Assembly: GCF_033118175.1 (NCBI RefSeq)
Contig: NC_083701.1
Span: forward strand, 73,966,001 to 74,030,000
Reading direction: 5' to 3'
DNA: 64,000 nt
From: Dama dama
Taxonomy: Eukaryota; Chordata; Mammalia; Artiodactyla; Cervidae
Positions 1 through 11,849 of the stretch are shown piece by piece. Under the pieces are notes generated by a model. That model was not told the DNA's origin, did not search any database, and saw nothing but the letters and a program-made list of their open reading frames with translations. Position numbers and translations under genes: made by a program. Positions within the stretch are counted from its first letter, which is position 1; every line of letters begins with the position of its first letter.

Positions 1-90
1 CCTGGAAAATATCCATTGATGGAGGAACCTGGTAGTCTACAGTCCATGTGGTTGCAAAGAGTGGGACATGCGTACGTGACTTCACTGGAT
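1..90 (+). mobile_element. Bov-tA SINE, 3' part
   Basis: The text matches the 3' half of a ruminant Bov-tA SINE: 'cctggaaaatatccattgat', then the conserved 'ctacagtccatgtggttgca' and 'aaagagtgggacatg'. The tRNA-derived head lies left of the window edge. Confidence 0.85.
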
Positions 91-102
91 ATTGTATGTA
101 AC

Positions 103-400
103 AGAGATAATGGTGACCTCCTTCAGAAGGTCCATGCACTGCCGCACCCAGCGCTCCCGACCCTGCAGCAGGCCTCCGCCGACCCTCGCCTCCTCCAGAG
201 ACCCCTGGGCCCTCACGGGCAAGTCTGCTCAGTCTCCTGTGGGGCCACTGCTCCCTTCTCCAGGGTCCTGGGGCCCAAGGTCCTGCTGTGCCTCCAAGAG
301 CCTATCTCCCAGTCCTGTGGAAGTCCTGGCGGCTCTATGGTGGGGTTAACGGCTACCTCATCCAAGAGGGCTTATGCCCAGAAAATTCCAGCTTCTTCAT
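103..400 (-). mobile_element. BovB LINE 5'-region fragment, inverted
   Basis: Read on the minus strand, this block aligns by eye to the non-coding 5' region of the BovB copy at 51595-52150. Both carry the 'caggacccaggagaaaggag'-type core, the 'gggcacaaca'-type link and the 'ccaagagggcttatgcc' edge. It holds one full ~200-bp unit plus the edge of the next of the two tandem units seen there. The 141-codon frame across it (16-441) is a chance ORF. Confidence 0.7.
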
Positions 401-2671
401 TAATGTATTTTGGAGGAAGGTTGAAACTACAGTTAGATTAAATCCAGGTGGAATCATGGGCTTTGGCACAGGTGGCACTATATGTGGCCTATGGTTTTTC
501 TCTTTAACGTACATTACCGTTTTTCTTTAACATACATTAACAAACATCAAGGAGCTCTCCTACTTTCTATCTCTTACTCTGCTGACCAGACTGTTAGGGG
601 AAACACTGACTGAAACCGTCCACCCTGGCCAGGCACCACAGTGACCATTTGCATGAGTTATTTTACAGCTATTTTATGACGGGAGGCCTGGTCAGGAGCA
701 AGGAACTGACAAGCCACCACCAACCAGAAGAATTCGGGAAAGGTCAAAAGGAAACAGCAGTCCGTGTGTCCTACCCACCTCCCAGAATCCTCCTTGCTGG
801 AATCCATCTTGGCTGAGCGATGCGTGTGCCACCAAGAAGGACCCTGAGCCAGAATGACTGGCCAGAGACAACCTGGAAACCAATCCCCTCACCATGAGCC
901 TGGAGACGGAGAGCCTCGTGGCAGAGCTGGGTTCTCTCGCCCTCCTGCTCTCCATGCGGGTGCCCCTTCCCAAGGAAGCCTCTGGTTTTGTCAGCATCTG
1001 CGTCTCCTCAGATAACCCATTTCCCAGTGTTACACAAGAGCCTACTCGGGGGCCCTGGTGGGCGTCCCCCTTCCTGCAACAAAGCCGTCACTGGCTTCCC
1101 CCATAATGCAAGCCCTTTTCTTCATCCTAAATAGCATTTTAAAAAAATGTTTTCATCTGTTATTTCACAATCGGGTTGCATTTACCGTACATATTCACTG
1201 CAACTTACCTTGTTTTAAGGATCTGTAAACAGAAAAAACCAGAATGTTGCTCGTCATCCAGTTACACAGAGGGTTAGGTTGCAACCGACTGCAGTCAGCC
1301 TCCAACAGTAAGTCCTGAATTCAGGGAACTCAGGACGGAAAAAATAGGATGAGCATTCCGTGTTTTGGAGTTTGGTCCCAAGATAGTTAAGATGCATAAC
1401 TGAGGAAGAATTTTGGTGACTCCAGATTCTTGCACCTTCCCATAAATAGAAAAGCACTAAACTCATTGACTTCATATATCTGGTTTGTGTGTGTGTGTGT
1501 GATTAGCAATAACCTTTTATCAAGATGTATGCTTGACTACATATATTTTCCAGCCCCAAATTCACATATATATTGGTGGCTCTTTCTCTACCTCTTCAGA
1601 GCCATTTTTCAGAGCTATCTGAGAGTGTGTCTCCTGGGCTACAGTCCTCAGTAATGTTTCCAAATAAAACTGAAACTCACTGCTTTTAAGCCGTGATTTT
1701 GGTTTTCTAATTTTTATTTTCAGTCGATATTTCCTTGGGAGATGTTCTATGGTGGAAGGAAAAGTTCTGTGAACAAACAGGTTAGATAGTACCCCCCAAC
1801 TTGGACAATCAAAATGCATGCTAACATGCTGAAGTCTCTGGGAAGTCCTTTGGTGATTAGAGCCATTTAACTTTAAGATAGCATTTTCCAAACAGTTGAT
1901 TGGACAGTGGCTCCCTTTGTTTGGGCAACTAATGTCTTTAGTGACTTGAAGAAGTAGTATTCTTTTGAATAGTGTTTGAGAAATTCTGATTTATAACATT
2001 AATTATTTTAAAAAGTTATAAAACTCATTTATCACATGATTGTATAATCATGTTTTTACTTGAAGAAATTATCTATTTTTGAATTCATGTGTATTTTAAA
2101 ATGTAATACCCTTACAGTGTTTTTCTTTTCCACTCCAGATATTTCTGATTTTTCATTTTTTTCTGTCTTGATGGCAGAGATCCCAGGACCTGTCTTGCTA
2201 CAACAGTAAGCTTATATGGTAATTACAGGAACTAATGATGGAAAATTCACCAGTGGGAATAATAAATGGCATTGTTATGCTGAGAACATTATTTCTATGA
2301 GAAAATATGAACTAAGAAAAAATGAATTATTAGGTAGAAAGGCCATTACTTTACATTATTATAGAGGTCATTATTATACATTATATTTACTTTTTAAAAA
2401 TGGCACAGAAGAAAGATTTGTAATTAGAAACAGTTTTATACATACAAACCTTATAATCTTAGCATAGGAAGGGATGTTATCAGAGAAAATTTGGTAGGAT
2501 GTCATACCAACCGAAGAAGTATGGAGACACTCATGGCTTTTCGTGGCTAATTCTTTACAGAGTCTGGAAAAGAAATTTCTTGATTTGAGCTATCCCAGTG
2601 CCACATTTCATAAGATTATAAAGCGTACTGGAAATTATAAAGAGTTTAGGAACCTCAGAAGCAGTCTTCTT
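401..2671. other. Intergenic, no assignable gene or repeat
   Basis: I see no recognisable gene or repeat family. The ORFs are short and lack coding character. There is a (GT)8 run at 1486-1501, and the sequence becomes AT-rich after about 1900. Diverged old repeats could be hidden here. Confidence 0.5.
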
Positions 2672-3193
2672 GGGCTTCCCTGGTGGTCCAGGGAATGCAG
2701 GGGACACTGGTCGGATCTCCCGTCCGGGAAGCTCCCCCACGTCGCGGGACGACTTGGCCCAAAGGCCACAGCTACTGAGCCTGCACTGCGGAGGCCCTGA
2801 GCCGCAGCGGCCGAGCCCACGTCCCAGGGCCTGCGCTCCCCCACGGGGGAAGCTACTGCAACGAGAAGTCTGCACACGGCGGCCAGAGAGTGGTCCCCAC
2901 TCTCTACAGCTAGTGCAAGGGAAAGCGAAGTCGCTCAGTCGTCCGACTCCTTGCGACCCCATAGACTGTAGCCTGCTCCTCAGTCCATGGCATTTCTCAG
3001 GCAAGAATGCTGGAGCGGGTTGCCATTTCCTCCTCCAGGGGATCTTCCCGGCCCAGGGATCAAACCCAGGCCTCCCGTGTTGCCGGCAGACGCTTTACCC
3101 TCTGAGCCACCAGGGAAGCTCCTACAACGAGAGAACTAGAGAAAGCCTATGCACAACAACCAAGACCCAGCGTAGCCAAAAACAAATAAATAA

Positions 3194-3225
<32 letters not shown>
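2672..3225 (+). mobile_element. CHR-type tRNA-Glu SINE with A tail, interrupted by a Bov-tA
   Basis: The block begins with the SINE head 'gggcttccctggtggtccag' and runs through the GC-rich body. After an interruption at about 2925-3120 it resumes at 'cctacaacgagagaactaga'. It ends with 'gacccagcgtagccaaaaac', (AAAT)n and an A run of about 27. This is the standard 3' end of cetartiodactyl CHR SINEs. Confidence 0.8.
2925..3120 (-). mobile_element. Bov-tA SINE nested in the CHR SINE
   Basis: This is an antisense Bov-tA: 'gaagtcgctcagtcgtccga' at the left, 'tccaggggatcttcccggcc' in the middle, and the tRNA-derived head ending 'gagccaccagggaagctcc' at the right. It splits the CHR element, so it is the younger insertion. 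No clear target duplication was found. Confidence 0.85.
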
Positions 3226-3390
3226 CCCACAGAAAACCAACCTTCTTACCTCAAAGAAAGGCAGCCCAACTTCAAAAAAGTTAAGGATTAAAAAAACCCC
3301 AGATATTACAAATCAATAATTGCAAATCTGGAGATAAAGATATTCTGACCCTAGGTTTATGATTCATTCTACTATTTAAAAAGTGACTCA

Positions 3391-3628
3391 TAAATTATTC
3401 ACACTGTTGTTTGTTGTTGTTTAGTCACTATCATGCTGAGTCTTTGCGACCCTATGGATTGTAGCCAGGCTCCTCTGTCCACGGGGTTTCCCAGGCAAGA
3501 ATACCGGAGTGGGTTACCATTTCCTTCTCCAGGGGATCTTCCCGACCTAGGAATTGAACCTGAGTCTCCTGCATTGGCAGGCGGATTCTTTACCACAGGC
3601 CACCTGGGAAGCCCCCATAAACTATTCA
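3391..3628 (-). mobile_element. Bov-tA SINE (first of a stacked pair) with target duplication
   Basis: This is a complete antisense Bov-tA with a (TTG)n tail at 3403-3422 and head 'ggccacctgggaagccccc'. It is flanked by TAAATTATTCA (3391-3401) and TAAACTATTCA (3618-3628), an 11-bp target duplication with one mismatch. Confidence 0.88.
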
Positions 3629-3860
3629 TGCGTGCGTATGCGTTCAGTGCTTCCGTCATATCCTACTCTCTGCCACCCCGTGGACTGTAGCCCACCAGGG
3701 TCTTCTGTCCACGGGATTCTCCAGGCGAGAACACTGGAGTGAGTCACCATGCCCTCCTCCAGGGGATCTTCCCCACCCAGGGACTGAACCCAAATCTCCT
3801 GTGTCTCCATTGCAGGCGGATCCTTTACTGCTGAGCCACCGGGAAAGCCTAAGCTATTCA
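3629..3860 (-). mobile_element. Bov-tA SINE (second of a stacked pair)
   Basis: This second antisense Bov-tA abuts the first and ends 'ctgagccaccgggaaagcct'. Its flanks are TAAACTATTCA (3618-3628) and TAAGCTATTCA (3850-3860), a third copy of the target site. The two insertions therefore used the same target. Confidence 0.88.
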
Positions 3861-4403
3861 CAGTTTTATACAAATATGAAGTTATTACTGGAGTGACCTT
3901 AGAGCTGTATTATGAAATGGGATTATTCTCTAAGCGGGAAAAAACCTTCACTTCCCTATTTCCACCACTAGATAGCAGGCTGCTGAATAACACACAATTC
4001 AGGATTTCACTGGTCTAGAGTGTTTAAGTAGGGTCAATGAGAAGAATGGCAAGTTGCAAAGTCACAAGAGATAGTAAGTTATAAACAGCCTGGTGATATG
4101 GGATTTACCCGAGGAGAACCAGGCCACAACTTTCCCCCACTTTACTTCTAAAGCAGTGAGAGCCAGGTCTAACAACTCTTGAACCCTGAGATATAATTTG
4201 CTTTGGTGATCTCCAATCTGTGCAATGGGTAGAAAATAAGAAACTGATGAAAAGTTTAAAGTTCAAAGGCTGATTGCACAGTGTATTTCTACATCACAGT
4301 GTAGCCAATTCGGGAGTCCTTTATGAGTATAATGCAAAAAGCAGAAACAATAAAAGAAAAACTCAAAAGACTTCAACACGAATATTTAAAATATCTACGT
4401 GTT
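3861..4403. other. Intergenic, nothing assignable
   Basis: No ORF, repeat or motif I can name. Confidence 0.5.
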
Positions 4404-4625
4404 GGGATTTCACTGGTGGTACAGTGGTTGAGAATTTGCTTTGCCATGCAGGGGATGCAGGTTCGATCCCTGGTTGGGGAACTAAGGTCCAGCAGCAGCT
4501 AAGCTCGAAGACCACAACTAGAGAGTTCATGCATCACAACAAAAGATCCAGGTGATGTAGCGAAGACCCTGCATGCTGCAACTGAGACGATGCAGTCAAA
4601 TCAATCAATCAATATTAAAAATAAA
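4404..4625 (+). mobile_element. CHR-type SINE
   Basis: The head is 'gggatttcactggtggtaca', with a B-box-like 'ggttcgatccctggttgggg'. The body ends with (CAAT)n-type and AAATAAAT-rich tail sequence. It is diverged, so an older copy. Confidence 0.8.
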
Positions 4626-5264
4626 TAAAGTGAAACATCTATTTTGAAAGACATCCCACCTCCACCACACAGTGAGACTAAATATTCAATGATAAAGGAA
4701 TATTTAAATTGTGGAATATCTGCATGATGCTGGTTAGTCATTTAAAATAATTATTAATTCTTTACATGGGAAATAAAGATACTGATAGATGGAAAAAATG
4801 TTACATTATATCAATATATACCATAATATGTTTAGGGAATAATAATAAATAAAAATGAAAAATAATGACATTTATTTACATCCATAAATCAAAGTTCTTT
4901 TTAAAGGTCAGCTTTCTTTTCGTGTTTTCAAAAGTGTTGCACTAAGCATGTATTATCTCTGAAATTGGAAGACAACAAAACTAAACATTTAACAGAAAGG
5001 CTGGTAAAGCAACTCCTTTACCCATTGAGCTCCTGCTGTCCAAGCCATGGAAAGCTTGTCCTGCCCTTTCTCTTTCTTTTTCTCTCTCCTTCTCCTGGTA
5101 GTGGTTGTGACTACCTAATATCTGATGTCCCTGGAGGCAATGGCACTTGGGTAGTGTCTGTGAGTTCGCTGTCTAGGTGGTCAGTTTTGCCATTCATGAG
5201 TAATAGTACTGAATATAGTTATGATTCTTTGGTTTAAATTTTAATGACTTTTAGTTTTCAATGA
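4626..5264. other. AT-rich intergenic DNA
   Basis: Nothing assignable. A pyrimidine-rich patch lies at about 5065-5100. Confidence 0.5.
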
Positions 5265-5450
5265 TATTTTCAAACTGGGCTTTATAGACCACCTTGCATT
5301 GATTTGTTAAAAATGCAGATTCTTGGGCTTTTTCCCAGGCTCAATGAATCTGAAATTTTGGAAATAGTGTTCTGGGATTTTCATTTTTAATTAGCTCCTT
5401 GAGTTATTTTTATGCATATTGAAATTTGAGAATTGTTGGTAATGGTTGGG
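5265..5450 (+). mobile_element. MER5A-like hAT-Charlie MITE
   Basis: The layout matches MER5A: 'caaactgggctttatagacc', then 'aaaaatgcagattcttgggc', a central 'gaatctgaaattttgg', and an inverted-like right end '...aatttgagaattgttgg'. Terminal inverted repeats are decayed. Confidence 0.6.
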
Positions 5451-6391
5451 ATCAAGTGTGAGAAGAACAAGAGTGAAAATATCAAATTAGGGAACACTTT
5501 TAAAGTCTGAATATTTATCAGACGTCTCATCTGAGCTATTTTTTCCAACAGATGCTTATATATTCAATATTTTTAAAGGCACAAACATATGGCGACCAAC
5601 TAATGATCATCACTTTAATAACCTAAGTGCTTCCCCACCGGTCATAAAAATTTTGCTATTCCATAAAAGCACCCAGCATATATGTGGAAACTGCAGTAAA
5701 TAAACCAAGAAACAATGTCTTAAAAAAGCAAAATAAACAAAGCATCATTTCAAAAACTCACTTCACATAGTGGAGGGATAAGTCTGGATTTAGACATTCT
5801 CTGCTATTCCTGAAGTCCAATGGCACCTGATGAATTTGAATGCCAGAGGCGCTGATGGCAGGGTGGAGAGCTCAGATCTTGAAAGCTTTCACCGCTGGTT
5901 TCAGCTTGACCATGGGCTCCTCTCGGCAGTAAGCTTGTGTCCTACGTTGTGAGACTAACGTTTGCAAGGAAACGGTGACCTCCGATTTCAATCCGCAGCG
6001 GGTTTCCACAAAATGCTGGAGAGAGAAAATTAGTCACAGACTAACAGTTGGAGAGAAAAGCCCTGCCAGGGATACAGTTGACGGTGTCCAAGGACGAGAA
6101 AGCTATTTCCCTGGAGAGAGAGGCTTATGTGGGAATAACAGATATCAGAGAAGTATCACGTTGTGGAAATGCCTTGAAAGCGCAAGTCAGTAAATAACCA
6201 AGGTTCTCCTCCCCGTTGACTTTTTTTAGAGTCTTGTTTGAATTAAATATTGCAGCGGGGAAATCCAGAGCACGTTTCAGTAAACAGTTAAGACATTTTG
6301 ATTTATTCAAGTTAGGAATCAGTCTCTAGGTCACTGGTTTTTGAAATGCTTATGAAAACTGCGCAAACTGTCTTGGAATAAGCGTTTTGAT
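5451..6391. other. Intergenic, nothing assignable
   Basis: A 72-codon ORF at 5975-6193 has no recognisable domain and is probably chance. Confidence 0.5.
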
Positions 6392-6700
6392 TTGCGGGCT
6401 TTCCCTGGTGGCTCAGTGGTGGAGAATCTGCCCACCAAAGCGGGAGGCACGGATCCGACCCCTGGTGCGGGGGGATCCCACGTGCTGCGGGCAGGCAAGC
6501 CCGAGGGCGGCAACTACTGAGCCTGCGCTCTAGGAGCCCAGGAGCCGCAACGACTGAGCCCACGCGCCCCAGATCATGCTTCACAAGGGAAGACTCTGCA
6601 ATCACAAGCTTGGCCCCACAGCCGGACAGGCGCCTCCGCGAGCCGCAACCTAGAGAAAAGCCCGCTCAGCAACGAAGCGAAATAAATGCACATTAAAAAA
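6392..6700 (+). mobile_element. CHR-type SINE, GC-rich
   Basis: The head is 'ggctttccctggtggctcag'. The body has repeated GAGCC...GCAAC modules ('ccgcaacgactgagcccacg'). The end is 'gcaacgaagcgaaataaatg' plus an A tail. The retained CpG content suggests a relatively recent copy. Confidence 0.8.
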
Positions 6701-6973
6701 AACCCCAAGTTTTGAGTTTTGTTTGTTAAAAAGCTCATTTCAAAGTAGTTTAGCTGTTGAGATATGGCTTTCTTTTCATACTAATTGTCTTGATACTTGA
6801 TTACCTGCGGCAGCCGTGAGAACCACACCTTGAGAACTTCCTGCTGGAGGGAACTGACAGAGGAGCCGACCGACCGCGCGTGTCCGGACAGGCAGCCTCT
6901 CTGGTGCCCCAGCGCGGGAGGGGTGCTCGGAGAGACTTAGTCCTGATGCTTCTCCGCCGACTTTGTTGTTTGA

Positions 6974-7335
6974 AAGCAGCTAAATTTGGAAATGTGTTGT
7001 GAAACAAGAGATAACTAACACAATCCCTTAAAGCCATTTATTTAGGCTAGCTTTTAGTGCACTATGTAATTATTATGGGGCTTCCCTTGCGGCTCAGATG
7101 GTAAAGAGTTTGCCTGCAATGAGACCGGGTTCGGTCCGTGGGTCAGGAAGATCCCCTGGAGAAGGAAATGGCAGCCCACCCCAGTACTCTTGCCTGGAAA
7201 ATCCCATGGATGGAGAAGCCTGGTGGGCTACAGCCCATGGGGTCGCAAAGAGTTGGCCACGGTTGACCAACTTCACTTAGCCAAAAGCGGCTAAATTTGG
7301 AGCTAACTAACACAATCCCTTAAAACCATTTATTT
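6974..7335. repeat. Direct repeat of unique sequence flanking a Bov-tA
   Basis: Copy one (about 6974-7043) begins 'agcagctaaatttgga' and contains 'ctaacacaatcccttaaagc' and 'catttattta'. Copy two (about 7284-7335) begins 'agcggctaaatttgga' and contains 'ctaacacaatcccttaaaac' and 'catttatttt'. Copy two lacks about 20 internal bases. This is too long for an ordinary LINE-driven target duplication. Confidence 0.75.
7078..7282 (+). mobile_element. Bov-tA SINE
   Basis: The tRNA-derived head is 'ggcttcccttgcggctcaga'. It is followed by 'gaagatcccctggagaagga' and 'ctacagcccatggggtcgca', the canonical Bov-tA order. It lies between the two copies of the direct repeat. Confidence 0.9.
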
Positions 7336-7402
7336 TCATGTCAATGTATGGCAAAAACCACTACAATATTGTAATTAGCCTCCAACTAATAAAAATAAAC
7401 GG
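7336..7402 (+). mobile_element. Ruminant L1 3' end
   Basis: The text 'catgtcaatgtatggcaaaa' followed by 'attagcctccaactaataaa' and an A-rich tail is the 3' terminus typical of ruminant L1 elements. Only the last ~65 bases are present. Confidence 0.65.
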
Positions 7403-7419
7403 AAAAAATACATTACAAT

Positions 7420-7650
7420 AGTGATATTTATTGAGCATTTATAATGTTCTAGGTAATTGTTCTAAGTGCTTTACATGAGTGAAATTATTCACAGCAACCT
7501 TAGACATTTGTGATGTTACCATTTCAAATTCATGGATAAAGGTGGGGGAATAGACAGGCTAGGTAACTTTCCTAAGGTCGCAGCGTGGGGGAGTGGTGCT
7601 AACAGGACTTGAACTTGGGAGTCTACTTTCAGAGCCAAGCTTTGCTGAAG
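7420..7650 (-). mobile_element. MIR SINE
   Basis: Antisense MIR signature: 'atttattgagcatttataat', 'aagtgctttacatgagtgaa', 'taggtaactttcctaaggtc' and 'aacaggacttgaacttggga'. Confidence 0.8.
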
Positions 7651-9032
7651 TGGCATCAAGCTGTCATCTGGGGCTGAAGTCATCTCAAGTCTCAGCTGGG
7701 GACGGGGAATCTGTCCCTGCTCTGTCACACAGTTGTCAGCAGGCCCTGGCTCCTTGCTGTTTGATTTTTGGCTGGAGGCTTCCTTCCACGCCACAGGAAC
7801 TTATCTCATTAGTGAGTTTACAAATGAGATCACACAATATAGGGTTTCTTTATCTTTTTTCCCACCCAGAAATATTAATATATTGTAAATTTTTTCCCCT
7901 GTAACTAAACTTATTTTTAATAATAATTTTTTAAAAGGGTTTGGATACAATTTATCAACTTAAAAATGCAAAATTGTTTTGGGCAAATCATTTAAAATAT
8001 TATGGAAAACTTCACTTTATCTTCTTTGATTTATGCACTAAAATTTCTCACAGTTGGCTGTTGGCTTCTTTGATTCATTGCTATTTAAAAAAAAGAAAGA
8101 TTTGTGTTTTTATTTGACAGCAGAGATCTTACCGGTGATTTATTGCTGTATGTTAACGTTTATCTTCTTTTTGTAATTATTGAAATTCTACAAAAATGAA
8201 ATACTCTTTTCCAGTGCTAAATGTAGAGCTATGCAAATTAACAGGAATGACTCACTACTATAGTGGAGGCAAAATATTTAAGGTAATTAAAAATTTCTTG
8301 CTGACTTGTCTGAATTATTATGATTTTTTTTAATGTGTGTGTGTTGTGATAATGAAAAATAGTCTGCCAGCGGTAGCAGGAACGTTCTTCTCACCTCTAA
8401 ATTTCACACAAAGGCATCCTACTTAATGGTTCTTTATTAATGGTTTTATGGAAAGAAAGCTCAGAGGGGAGTTTTGCACTGTTGGCTCCGTGCTTCACTG
8501 TGTATGGGAAATTGACTTAAAAGAGCCCCATCCTAGTCCTCATTACAAACACAGACCCTGCACCTTGGGAAACTGGAAGTCAAGAAGATGAACACCTTCA
8601 AATTGATGTTTCAGGCATGAGTTCATTCTAGAGAAAATTAATCCCAATGGGGGGGCTCTAAAAAGAAGGAAAAGTTGAAAAACAACAAAACTGCAGCTAT
8701 CCAAAAAAAAAAAAAACCCATCCCAAATGCAGCAAATTCCTCATTTTTATCTGTTAAATATGTCGTTTGATTATCTTTTTATTCTAAATCTAAAGAGGAG
8801 GTTATTGAATTGTAGGACTTCCCAGTGCATCATTTTTTGTGACACCTCTAATCTCTTGTGTTGCTCTCTTTCCTTTAGTGAATTATACTAAAGACTGACA
8901 ATAGAAGAGAATACAAAAATTTGTATTTTTTGTGTGTTTTTTACCAATATTGTTCATGTAAGAGAGAAATGAATTTTCCCTAAATGATAGTCTAAGTCTT
9001 TAATGAGCTTTTAATTTGGTGTAATTCCATAT
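7651..9032. other. AT-rich intergenic DNA
   Basis: No gene or repeat assigned. There is an A13 run near 8704 and a G7 run near 8650. Confidence 0.5.
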
Positions 9033-9265
9033 ATCCTTTCAATGGCTTCCCACGTGTCTCAGTGGTAAAGAATCTGCCTGCCAATGCAAGAGATGCAGGA
9101 GATACAAAGTCGATCCCTGGGTAGGGAAGATCTCCTGGAGGAGGAAATAGCAACCCACTTGAGTATTCCTGCCTGAAAAATCCCATGGACAGAGGAACCT
9201 GTTGGGCTACAGTCCACTGCGTTGCAAAGAGTCAGACAAGCACGTTCTCTTAAATCCTTTCAGTG
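9033..9265 (+). mobile_element. Bov-tA SINE with target duplication
   Basis: This is a complete Bov-tA in sense orientation. It is flanked by ATCCTTTCAATG (9033-9044) and ATCCTTTCAGTG (9254-9265), a 12-bp target duplication with one mismatch. Confidence 0.92.
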
Positions 9266-10774
9266 CAATATTCCCTAGGGATTGGTTTCTAATTTGTTGA
9301 CTGTATCTTTCACACATCAAGGTACTTAGTTGAGAATCTCTGTTGCCTAGGATTCCCTGGGCCCTTCTAACCCTACTTTTTGAAAACTGGGTGTAGGAGA
9401 GAACCCAGCACTGAGTGATTGGTGCAATGTATTACAAATTGTTTTGAATGTCATAACCAACTATTCAATGAGAATTTGTGACTTGGGGGTAATGAGTGGG
9501 AGTTGAGGATGAGGTTGGATTTTTTTTTCTTTATAAACTGCAGGTTCAATTTATTTCATCCTCTTCAGAAAATACCACTGGATCAAACTTTAGCACCAGA
9601 ACCAGATGTTAGTTAAACACCATCGTCCTTCTTCAACTGGTGTGAGTCTCACAGGAAGCCGTTTATAAGCATTAAACTCATGAACATAAAAAGAAAAGTT
9701 CATTTAAAATGAGCCTTACATCTAAAACTTAACTTCAACAGCTGTATTACTTCAATTAGGATAAAATATATAATTTAAATAACTATAAATAGTTAATTAA
9801 TGTGTCAACAGCCTGTGATCCCAAACAACTTTTGCATGGTTTCAAAAACAATGAAACAAATATGACAACAAAGAGAAATACACACAAGGGACACTTCCGT
9901 CGGATGCTATTCTACACAAGACCGGTTCTTTCCGAGGGGTTAGACAGGCTACAAGAACACGTTGATGATGTGTGCTTAACATTTTGCATTTCAAAGCTTG
10001 GTGAAAACCCATAAAAGTTTTGACTACGTAAGTAGTTAAATTTTCTCTCCAGGCACGGAATTTATATTTTCAACAACACTTGCAGTTATTAACAATAGTT
10101 GGTGCTTTTCAAAAGAGAACTGATCAGTGGTTTCTAATTTACTGTTTTCATTTTGAAAGGGCTTAAAAGCCAGAGATTCTATTAGCCAATTTTCAAGGAA
10201 AGTTCAGGCTTAGCAGTAGGCTCTTGATGAAGCTCTCACCGCAGGGCGGCCAGCTCCAAGGACGGACCTCCTCGGGGAGCTGTGGGAGGCTGTCCTGGCG
10301 GCCCCTGGGCCCGGATTTAGGAGGGCGTTTCCCGTGCCCTGGGCCGCCGTTCTCATCCTCAGCTCACAGCTCTGGGCTCCTGGAGCAGCGAGCTCGCTTC
10401 TTGAGCAGCCTCTAAAGGCTTTATTTCTCTCCATCAGCGCCCTTTCTTCTCTTTCTCATTCCACGTCTTTTGGTCTTTGGCCTATTCTGCCAATTCATTC
10501 AAAAGCCTGAAACGCAAAAGCGCAAATTCTTTACTGGCTAACCGTCAACCTTCTCTCTTTGTCCCCCAGTACTTGGGGAATCCTGAGGGTCTTTTTCATA
10601 AAAAGTCTGTTTATCTGGCACTTAAGCTCCCTCTGCAGGATGGGCTCATTTTCTCTAACCTACACCCCAGTCAATTTTATAATTTCCTTCAAAATACAGT
10701 TAGTTCTTTCGGGCAAATCCAGGACTAATTGACCCATCACAGATGTTCCCTGTTAAGATGGACTGTGTTATCTG
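9266..10774. other. Intergenic, partly GC-rich
   Basis: No gene identified. The stretch 10220-10420 is GC-rich with several CpGs, but no splice-bounded coding frame was recognised. An interval at about 9540-9665 has short minus-strand frames that look faintly protein-like but could not be assigned. Confidence 0.45.
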
Positions 10775-10976
10775 GGAGTGTTCAGTCCTGTTTGACTCTT
10801 TTGTGACCCAATGGACTGTAGCCCGCCAGGCTTCTCTGTCCATGGGGTTTTCCAGGCAAGCATACTGGAGTGGGTTGCCATTTCCTTCTCCAGGGGACCT
10901 TTGTGGCCCAGGGACTGAACCCACATCTCCTGCTTGGCAGGCAGATTCTTTACCACTGAGCCTCCTGGGAAGACCA
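10775..10976 (-). mobile_element. Bov-tA SINE
   Basis: Antisense Bov-tA: 'ggactgtagcccgccaggct', 'tccaggggacctttgtggcc' and the head 'ctgagcctcctgggaagacc'. Confidence 0.88.
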
Positions 10977-11321
10977 AGGTTAACTGAAATTAGAAAAGAA
11001 ATGACCACGGAAAGGGCACTAAACTGGGAGACTTGGCCTCCAGCTCTGGCTCTATAACCTGTGAGGGGTGTCTGATCTTCACTGAATTTCACTTCCTGCA
11101 CATCATTTATATAAACATTATCAATATAAATCATATAAAATCAATATATTGATATATAACCCAAACTTTAAATATCATTTATTAAAATACTTATATGCAA
11201 ACACATAAAAACAATTATGAATGTAAGAATGAAATAGACAAAACAGAAGATTATATATTATATAAGAACAATTATAACACAATTATATTAATTAATATTC
11301 TGTATAATTATTAACATCTGA

Positions 11322-11525
11322 GCCTCGTAGCTCAGTCAGTAAAGAATCCGCCTGCAATTCAGGAGACCCTGGTTCGATTCCTGGGTCAGGAAGATCCCCT
11401 GGAGAAGGAAATGGCAACCCACTCCAGTATTCTTGCCTGGAAAAATCCCATGGACAGAGGAGCCTGGTGGGCTACAGTCCATGGGGGTTGCAAGAATCAG
11501 ACGTGACTTAGCAACTAAACCACCA
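11322..11525 (+). mobile_element. Bov-tA SINE with well-preserved tRNA-like head
   Basis: The head retains A-box-like 'tagctcagtcagtaaagaat' and B-box-like 'ggttcgattcctgggtcagg', followed by the full Bov-tA body ending 'cgtgacttagcaactaaacc'. The flanks at 11100-11320 are AT-rich. Confidence 0.9.
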
Positions 11526-11849
11526 CCTAATTATTAATACAATTCCCCCACACACATAGATTTTATCCTTGTGTTTGCATAGTGTATCACACTTAGTTCT
11601 GGACATCTGGTTTTGCCCAGAGTGTTTGCATCTCACATGCATCACTGGGAGAGTGTAGCTCATGTCTCTTCTGGCTGTAGGAGCTAGCAGAGTGCCAGAC
11701 ACGGACTAGAGTATGCAACTCATGCAAAAGAGTACAGTGATGTTTTATACTTTATATATTACAAGCTTTTAGCACTGAAAAATAATATATTTAAAGTTCA
11801 TATCATCTTTATATGACTGACCTCTGCTTTGGAGACAGGAAAAGTCCTT

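Noticed and set aside
2670..3200. 176-codon ORF
   Set aside because: It translates a CHR SINE and a nested Bov-tA.
9540..9665. Minus-strand frames suggestive of a small processed pseudogene
   Set aside because: A few residues look protein-like, but the frame shifts after about 30 codons and I could not match a family.
11322..11400. tRNA-like A and B boxes
   Set aside because: This is the head of a Bov-tA SINE, not a tRNA gene. No cloverleaf 3' half follows.
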